From: Dastarcus helophoroides
Taxonomy: Eukaryota > Arthropoda > Insecta > Coleoptera > Bothrideridae
Length of the DNA stretch: 64,000 bases
NCBI GenBank assembly: GCA_028583605.1
Contig: CM053331.1
Span: 12,012,857-12,076,856, forward strand
Direction: 5' to 3'
Shown here: in pieces, positions 57,656 through 64,000 of the stretch
Layout of the letters: the number at the start of each line of letters is the position of its first letter
Position numbering within the stretch: position 1 is the first letter of the stretch
The notes under the pieces: model-generated
The model's database searches: none
What the model was told of the DNA's origin: nothing
The model's input: the letters and a program-made list of their open reading frames with translations, nothing else
Position numbers and translations under genes: made by a program

Positions 57656-58739
57656 TGCCTTCAACGTTTAATGTCCTACAAATTTGTTGACATTTACGAT
57701 TAATTAGTTAAACATCTACTATGTCAAAGAGATTTGATTTAAAATAGAGTAAAAAACAAAATTGTTTGTAAAGGCCTCAATTCTTTTACGTTCATTTTAG
57801 ATTCTTTAAAGAAAACGATGAAAGGTAATATTGCCACGAAAGGCTAATTTTCTGGTAAGCTTAACAACTTAGACAATGTCACTGTTGATCATCTTAAAGA
57901 TTATGGGAAATTGTCGAAACAATGCCATTAATAATTTAGAAAAATATTGACTAAATTACTGTACAAAATTCATGCACTCTTTCATTGGTTTTGCATAATT
58001 TCGAAATTAGTATGGATATTTTATTAAAAATATATGGAAGTTTATAATAAATATAATAGCTGATTAGTAAAAAACAACCTGTATATGGTTGTCTGAGGTC
58101 AGATATATTTATAACTCATAAACTACATTTAAAAAGACATATCACAAATAAATATGAAAATTTAACTGAATAAAAACTTAGTATTTTTCGACCGGTTTCC
58201 GATGCTTGTCTGCAAGCCATAGCAGGCCGTTATTGTGTCAGCCAATTTCATGCATCCTAGACTCCTCTATTCAAATATTCTGTCTAATTTCAAAAAAAAG
58301 AAAAGTAGGGGAAAGGTGGGTAAAGTAGCCATAGCCGGTAAAGTGGCCATATATATGTTTTGTGGTAGCCATTGTCGCTTTGAAACCCTTGTAGGTGCTG
58401 CTACCTATGCACGAGGTTTTAAATCTCTTCTAGTAGTTTGTTTTTACCATCCTAGGTAACAAATAAGCCATTAGTAGTACCCAAAGACTATACTATGGTA
58501 GTACCTGTCAGAAGGTGTCAATGTAGAACATTGCGTATGTGGATCTAAGGTAAGTATGATTTAAATTAATTTTTTACTTATGAAATTTTCCATTTTATTA
58601 TTTTCTAATAATTTTCTTTTGAACAATTTTACTTTTAGCTATTTACTCATGTATTCAGTAGAATTTTAAAATTACGTATGTTACATATAATGCGTATTAT
58701 TCAGAATTTCGTGCGGTCGGGTAAAGCGGCCAAGCATAT

Positions 58740-59054
58740 TGGCTTTATAGGTTCGAACTGATTATTATTAACACGTGAATTGAATAAGACCCACTTTATT
58801 ACCAAACTAAACTCGAAACACTACACTAATTACACTGACTGACTCTAACTAACTAACTCGAGGGAGAGCTGGCCGCTTTATAAAGTTTTGGCCTCCGGAT
58901 TCTAGAACAATCCGGCAGATAAGGCTTATCGTTTGCCGAAATTTCGCGAACGCTTACCTGCTGTTTGCTTCGTTATCGCGGCCGCTTTCCCCTTATCAGA
59001 TCTTTCTAGAAAATTTTCTTATGCACTAAATTCTACAATTTACATTTCGTTACA
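58740..59054 (-). repeat. Solo LTR of the gypsy-type element, minus
   Basis: Reversed copy of the 788-1155 LTR, starting TGTAACGAAATG and ending AAAGCCA. Target duplication ATAT at 58736-58739 and 59055-59058. The TATA box has changed to TTATAAAG. It inserted within the 5' region of the pogo-like transposon, between two copies of the GGTAAAGTGGCC word. Confidence 0.85.
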
Positions 59055-59179
59055 ATATGTTAGGGTAAAGTGGTCACCTGACGTAACAGATACCTAACGG
59101 CAATTTTGTGTTTATAAAATAATTTTAACAATCTATGTTTTATGCATATACATAAGATTTCATTGTATTTTTACAGAAA

Positions 59180-60031
59180 CAATGCATTCTAACTACGTCA
59201 GAAAATCAAAACAGCAAAGTCAGGATACCAAAGCAATGGCACATGCAATAGAGTCTGTGCGTTTAATATTCCTAGAAATACACTAAAGAGAAGAGTACTA
59301 AATGAAAACAAAGATGCAGCAGAAGATAAGAAACTTCTGGAAAAGTTTCGTAATATTTTTACCAAAGAACGAGAACAAGTTATTGTCAATTACTTCCTGG
59401 GTATGGAAGTGAGACTATTTGGAATCACCTGTAAAAATTTGCAACACATGGCGTTTGAGTTAGCAGAGAGAAATGGATTGGTAAATAATTTTTTAACAAA
59501 AAGAAACAGATTGCTGGAAAGGACTGGCTAACGGATTTCCAACAACGACAAAAAAAATTTACAATTGTCGGTACTCCTGCTAGAACCAACACAGAACGAA
59601 CAACTGGAAAATCATTTTATATTAGCCCTTTTGAAATTATGTCAATACATCACGCACATCATGAGGTACGCAAAACTAAGCGCAAGAAGGGTTCAGCAAC
59701 AGTACTGACGTTAAGTCCCTATAAAAATACATTAGTAGCTAAAAGAAAAGAGAAAGAAAAAAATCTTTAAAAAAGCTACCAAGAGAGCTTCTAAAAAACA
59801 AAAAATTGACTGCAAGAAATCAAAAGCACAAAAGGCGCCAGCAGTGAAACTTTTATTTGAAGAAGCCAGCGATGATGAAATTGATAGTCTTTGTTTATAC
59901 TGTAAACTTACACAAAATCTAAAAAGGAAGATGGGTGCATTAGATGTTCTGCATGCATGCCTTGGGCTCATAAAACATGTGCAGGATGCGAAGAAGACGA
60001 TGAAGATTTTGTTTGTGAATTCTGTCATTAA
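59180..60031 (+). pseudogene. Pogo-family transposase with zinc-finger tail, core deleted
   Basis: It starts at ATG 59180 with MHSNYVRKSKQQ and AMAHAIESVR (psq-type DNA-binding region). It shifts frame to NIPRNTLKRRVLNENK, then KEREQVIVNYFLGMEVRLFG and LQHMAFELAERNGL (CENP-B-like region), and AGKDWLTDFQ at about 59515. The whole DDE core is missing; the frame passes directly to TERTTGKSFYISPFEIM and KRKKGSATVLTLSPYK (59690), which normally follows it. The C-terminus (59860-60031) has CLYCKL, then in another frame DGCIRCSACMPWAHKTC and CEEDDEDFVCEFC with a stop: a Cys/His-rich PHD-like finger. It is a dead copy. The retained regulatory-type finger is typical of an insect subgroup of these transposases. 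Confidence 0.7.
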
Positions 60032-60185
60032 TTTTAATATGCAAATCTTTTTAAATGTTTTTAGGAAAAGTAAAAAAAATCAAAAAATATACTTTGTGCC
60101 AGTTTGATCCAAACTTAATCAACCCTGGCCACTTTACCCACCCGTGTCGGGTAAAGTAGCCAATTGGTAGTGTACAATAAAAAAT

Positions 60186-61361
60186 ATAAAGGTTGTAACT
60201 AATTCGCTTCTCACTGCAGGGATCAGAAAACGGTAAGAGATATGGCATCGGTTAAATTGGAGCAAAGTAGCACAATTTGGCGATCAGAAATATGCCATTG
60301 AGAAATCAAAAATATCTCTGGCTATTCTTGAGATTTTAAAAAAAAAGGGAAATTGGGGATTTTTATTTTTATTATTTCATGGAGTTATTTGAAGAGTAAT
60401 TGAAATACAAAAAAAACTTTGTCATTGACATTTTTTATCGCTTACGCTGTTTTATTAGACGCTTCGTCTTCTAGCTATTATCAAGTACGTTATTTTAAAT
60501 AGGGACCTACAATTTTTATTACACCTTTGTATTGCTTTTAAATTTTCAATTTTATCGATGTATGTGGCTAAACGTTTTGCAACTTAAAACCGTCATCATG
60601 GAAAAAACACTTTTTTTTCAAATTAACGTTACTTTATTAGTTTTTCATAATTAATAGGTAATTATTGTTAGCAATGAAGTTATTAAAATTTAATTACTTA
60701 GTAGAAACACAAGGTAATGGCACAATAAATGGATTTTAACAAAAAACAACAGACATATTCTTAAATAACTCACCACCGAAAATAATGATTATTAACCACG
60801 ACCAAAGCGACTATGGATATTTAGAATAACAAATAACAAATAAAAAAGATACTGTCACACTTTGCTTATGATATTTTATTTGATTTTGGTAATCTATTAT
60901 TTAAAAATACAGAATACGTTAATCTGAAAAAAAGTGTTTTTCCTTTATGAAAGTTTACAGTTACGAAACGTTCAGTCACATAAAAGTTTAGTACATCAGT
61001 GAAGTCGGAGATTCAAAAGCTATACAAAGATGCAATAAAAATTACAGGCCCATATTTAAAATAACGAAAAGACAAAACGTTTAAAAGAAAAACTATTTAG
61101 GCTATCCTGTGAAGGATAAAAAACGCCAATAAAAAGTGTTTTTAGTTTTTCCATTACTCTTCAAATAATGTCAAGAAAAAATAAAAAGAAAAATGCAAAA
61201 TTTTACTTTTTTTCGAACGAGCAGCAAAAGATATTTTTGATTTCTCGACGGCATATTACTAGTCGCCAAATTGTATAAGTTTGCTCTAATTTAAGCGATG
61301 CTGTATCTCTTACGTTTTTCGAGATCCTTGCAGTGAGAAGTGAATTTGTTACAACCTATAT
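60186..61361. mobile_element. Nested palindromic TIR element
   Basis: The left end (AAAGGTTGTAACTAATTCGC, TTCTCACTGCAGGGATC) and the right end reversed (ATAGGTTGTAACAAATTCAC, TTCTCACTGCAAGGATC) match. The match continues through GCATCGGTTAAATTGGAGCA and AAAAACACTTTTTTTCA-like segments toward the centre. It is flanked by TA-rich sequence. No protein. Confidence 0.65.
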
Positions 61362-61523
61362 ATCTACTACCTCTTCCAATAAATTTACCCCAAATATATT
61401 TTTTTTTCATTCACAATTAATCACACTGTGTTTTGACATTTAAATATTTAATTTTAAATCAGTTTTTGCTTGTCATAAAAGCCATTTTCTGTTAAGGTGG
61501 CCACTTTACCCATCCTTCTTCTA

Positions 61524-61994
61524 CATTAAAAATAAGTTTTTAAAAACAGTATATTTCAAACCAAGGTAAAAACTTTGTTTAAATTTATCAAAATTTTGAC
61601 TTTAATTTTCCAATTACAATATTTCTAGACACTTTGAAGGTTTGAAAAGAAAACGTACGATATTTTTTTATCAACATTTAATTCAAATAAATTAAATCCA
61701 TCGAAATTTAAATTAATTAATTGAAATGTAAATAAAAGTGTGAAAACAATTAAATAAAAATTGGAGAAATTTTTTCAATTTTAAATTTTTCTCAAAATTT
61801 TGCCCTCTTTCTCGAAACTTCGTGCTAAGACTGGAATCTATTTTGGAAATTTTAAATTCTTCCCAAAACTTAAACTTTTATTTTGATCTTAAAATTTTCG
61901 ACTTTAAAATTTCAGATTTGAAAAATTTTGTATAAATTTTATTACGTGTTGAAATATTGATTAAGGTTTTATCTATTAAAAAACTAATTTGAAA
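61524..61994. repeat. AT-rich quasi-repetitive block 4
   Basis: Same AAATTTTGA texture. It continues after the mariner from 63216 to about 63660, so mariner copy 2 inserted into it. Confidence 0.45.
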
Positions 61995-61996
61995 TA

Positions 61997-63213
61997 CGAG
62001 GGTGGTCCGATAAGTACTTAGCCTTCAAAAGAAAAACGAAAATTTTGGAAAAGTGGGGATTTATTTTTCAATGTAGTTTCATTTTAACTCGATTCACTTG
62101 AACCAGTGATGCTCCAACTTCTTTAACCCGTCTGAAAAATACGTTTTCTCGAGGTCTGCAAAGTAGGCCTCCGTGGCGGCGATGACCTTCTCATTCGACT
62201 AAAATTTCTGCCCGGCGAGTGACTTTTTCATGTTTGGAAATAAATAGAAGTCGCACGGGGCCAAATCTGGAGCATACGGTGGATGGGGCAGCAGTTCGTA
62301 GCCCAATTCGACCAATTTGGTCGTGGCGGGGTAGGAGGTGTGAGCGGGTGCGTTGTCATGGTGGAAGAGTACTTTTTTCTTCGCCAAATGGGGCCGTTTT
62401 TTCTGCAATTCGGCGTCGAATCGGCTCAATAATTTGGTATAGTACAGCCCTATGATGGCTTTGTCCTTCTCCAGGTAGTCGATGTAGATCACACCTTGTG
62501 AATCCCAGAAAACAGCGGCCATCCCCTTTCCGGCCGATAGGACAGTCTTCGCCTTCTGCGGAGCACGTTCACCGGATGAAATTTACTGTTTCGACTGTTT
62601 CTTGGTCTCTGGCGTGTACCAGTGGATCCAGGTTTCGTCGACGGTCACGAAATGACGTAGAAACTCCTTCGGATTGCGCTTAAACAGCGTCAAAACTGCT
62701 CTGAAGTGGTCTCACGGTTGCGCTTGTTGCCGGAATGAGCAAACGCGGCACCCATCGCGCCGAAGCTTTCTCATGCCCAAAATTTCATGCAGGATATGAC
62801 CCACGCGGTCTTTCGAGATGCCTACTGTCTCAGTTATCTCGCATACCTTCAATCGGAGGTCTGCCAATACGAGATCGTGAATTTTTGTCACCTTATTCTC
62901 CGTAGTAGCCGTTTTCGAGGCATCTGGGCGTGGCTCATGAAAAACCGACGTGCGACCACGCTGAAACTCATTAAACCAATTTTTGACGGTCGCCATCGAA
63001 GGAAAAGAGCGCGATTTCCCTTCCAAAAACAAAAATCGAATCACTGACCGGTGTTGGTCTTTTTCCACGCGCGGTGAAAAGAAAACCACGAGTCCGATTC
63101 GGCTGAAATTTCGACAATAGTCGTATAAGAGAATGTACTACACGATAGTGAATTTTTCTTGCGATAGTGGTGCCATCGGGCGGTAAGGCTAAGTACTAAT
63201 CGGACCACCCTCG
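61997..63213 (-). mobile_element. Mariner element, copy 2
   Basis: Terminal inverted repeats of about 28 bases (CGAGGGTGGTCCGATAAGTA and, reversed, CGAGGGTGGTCCGATTAGTA, both followed by CTTAGCCT) with TA on each side (61995-61996 and 63214-63215). The two ends differ at a single base in the first 28, so the insertion is comparatively young. Length 1217 bases, slightly short because of an internal deletion in the transposase. Confidence 0.95.
62110..63089 (-). pseudogene. Mariner transposase, copy 2
   Basis: Minus strand. The first segment (63089-62712) reads RSVIRFLFLEGKSR, then directly PSMATVKNWFNEFQRGRTSV; about 15 residues normally between them are missing. Next come ENKVTKIHDLVLADLRLKVC and ETVGISKDRVGHILHEILGM. 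After a frameshift, FLRHFVTVDETWIHWYTPET (62640) and a stop. The second segment (62522-62199) reads MAAVFWDSQGVIYIDYLEKD, VLFHHDNAPAHTS and PPYAPDLAPCDFYLF. All three catalytic Asp (DETW, DNAPAH, PDLAPCD) are intact, in contrast to copy 1. A stop follows LAGQKF, with the C-terminal AATEAYFADLEKTYFSDGLK still recognisable. The sequence resembles the cecropia-type mariner branch, as remembered. Confidence 0.85.
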
Positions 63214-63215
63214 TA

Positions 63216-64000
63216 TATGCCTAAAATTTAAACTTTAAATTTAAAATTTCCTCTTTGACTTGAAAACAACTTCCACTTAAACATTGTTGTAATATTCTTT
63301 TATTTTCATCTACAGAGTTTAATTTTGGACTCGACATTTTTGCTTTAAAAATTACAATGTTTAAGTAGAAGTTTGTAGAAAATTTCAACATAATTTCCAA
63401 ATTTCGACTTCAAAATAAAACATTCTAGAAATAGTTCTGTAGAAATTCCTAAGTTGTTTTCATTTAACTTCTACATTTTGTTGTTAACCTAGAAATTTAT
63501 ACTTAAAATTTCGAGTTAAAACTTAAAATTTCAAGGACTTTATTTTTAAAATCTAATAGTCTTTTTGGCTTTAATCCCAAATTTTCGATATCTTTCTTGG
63601 AATCCTTAATTTGATTTGTCTATTCATAACAAAAAAAATGTTTAAACTATTAAAAAAATAAATTTTTTACTCTCTTCTTTCTCCTCCATGAGATGTCTCA
63701 GCGAAAATGTCATTAATTTAAAAAAAAGATGGGGGAAAATGAGTATGATACAAATACGCGATAGAAATTTTTTTTCAGGTGAAGTCAAACGATTACAAGG
63801 ATATATTGACATCTAGTTAGACTTTCATGAATAAACAAAATATCGCGATATCGCAGCAATAGACAATAATTTATTAGAAGTGTCGGTGTAGTTTCACGTC
63901 AAAAAGTTAAATGAGTTTTGCTGAAAGAAATTTGAAAAAAGGGATATCGATCATAATTTTGAAAATCTAAAAAGTGAAGTATCAAATTATCATCAGGTAC
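63216..64000. other. AT-rich end of the window
   Basis: Quasi-repetitive texture to about 63660, then A-rich sequence of mixed type. No gene was recognised. Confidence 0.4.

Larger units (their letters stand above)
53772..58255. mobile_element. 4.5 kb element bounded by 480 bp inverted repeats
   Basis: The left arm (53772-54241) and right arm (57776-58255) are inverted copies with clear landmarks: TGCATGAAACTGGCTG, GCATCGGAAACCGGTC, TTTTTATTCAGTTAAATTTT and CATCGTTTTCTTTAAA. About 3.5 kb between them has no protein; it holds a hairpin retroposon (55247-55476) and a strong hairpin (57570-57655). No target duplication was established. It could be a non-autonomous transposon or a Penelope-type element with inverted terminal repeats. 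Confidence 0.65.
58308..61521 (+). mobile_element. Pogo-like transposon, internally deleted
   Basis: The termini GGGGAAAGGTGGGTAAAGTA and, reversed, GAAGAAGGATGGGTAAAGTG are flanked by TA (58306-58307 and 61522-61523). The core word GGTAAAGTGGCC recurs at 58318, 58338, 58719, 59063 and 60149 (direct) and at 60126 and 61498 (reversed). It contains a transposase remnant (59180-60031), a solo LTR (58740-59054) and a nested palindromic element (60186-61361). The reversed and direct motifs at 60126-60163 might be the true right end of one copy followed by a second, so the outer boundary is provisional. Confidence 0.65.

Noticed and set aside
53772..58255. CRISPR or phage-like structure from repeats
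   Set aside because: Repeats are inverted arms, not regularly spaced direct repeats, and the window is a eukaryotic genome.

Overview
This 64 kb window is AT-rich nuclear DNA from an animal, most likely an insect. The evidence is spliced exons with GT-AG borders, the absence of dense coding, and the mix of transposon families: Tc1/mariner and mariner, pogo, hAT, gypsy-type LTR, RTE, Jockey/CR1-like, I-group, and Penelope-like. It is not bacterial or organellar. No complete host gene is visible. Almost every recognisable protein is a broken transposon protein carrying stops, frameshifts or deletions. Species and order cannot be read from the sequence.

Layout. 0.8-3.6 kb: a solo gypsy LTR, then a 2.3 kb DNA transposon with 600 bp terminal inverted repeats. 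4.5-8 kb: an RTE retrotransposon split by a hAT-type element. 8-11 kb: a Penelope-like GIY-YIG remnant, then a reversed Jockey/CR1-like copy. 12.6-15.3 kb: an unusual AT-rich quasi-repetitive block. 15.3-17.1 kb: a second RTE-type copy split by a Jockey/CR1-like copy, which itself holds a tiny antisense LINE end. 17.9-18.0 kb: one well-bounded exon on the minus strand that reads as the start of a C-type lectin domain, the best host-gene evidence here. 18.6-30 kb: Tc1, I-group and Jockey/CR1-like remnants, short hairpin retroposons, and a second AT block. 30.4-31.5 kb: a mariner. 31.9 kb: a canonical hammerhead ribozyme. 33.3-33.6 kb: a possible terminal exon of an unidentified gene, minus strand. 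34.8-37.4 kb: the 3' half of an I-group LINE (RT, RNase H, zinc-knuckle tail). 37-42 kb: mostly featureless, with a satellite-like piece. 42.1-44.3 kb: the 5' part of a gypsy element (LTR, gag, protease) with a hairpin retroposon in gag. 48.1-51.5 kb: nested inverted-repeat transposons. 52.5 kb: a second intact hammerhead ribozyme. 53.8-58.3 kb: a 4.5 kb inverted-repeat structure. 58.3-61.5 kb: a deleted pogo-like transposon carrying a solo LTR and another nested element. 62.0-63.2 kb: a mariner with near-identical termini.

The most interesting layer is RNA structure in the repeats. Two sites satisfy the full type I hammerhead consensus by hand folding (31891-31938 and 52463-52515). A family of short palindromic retroposons with 9-15 bp target duplications carries a hammerhead-like fold with one extra base. 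A repeat at 20.2 kb has the same arrangement, and a Penelope-like endonuclease remnant lies in the same window. A working model is that Penelope-type machinery mobilises small ribozyme-bearing, hairpin-forming RNAs. The folds are read directly from sequence; the link to Penelope is inference.
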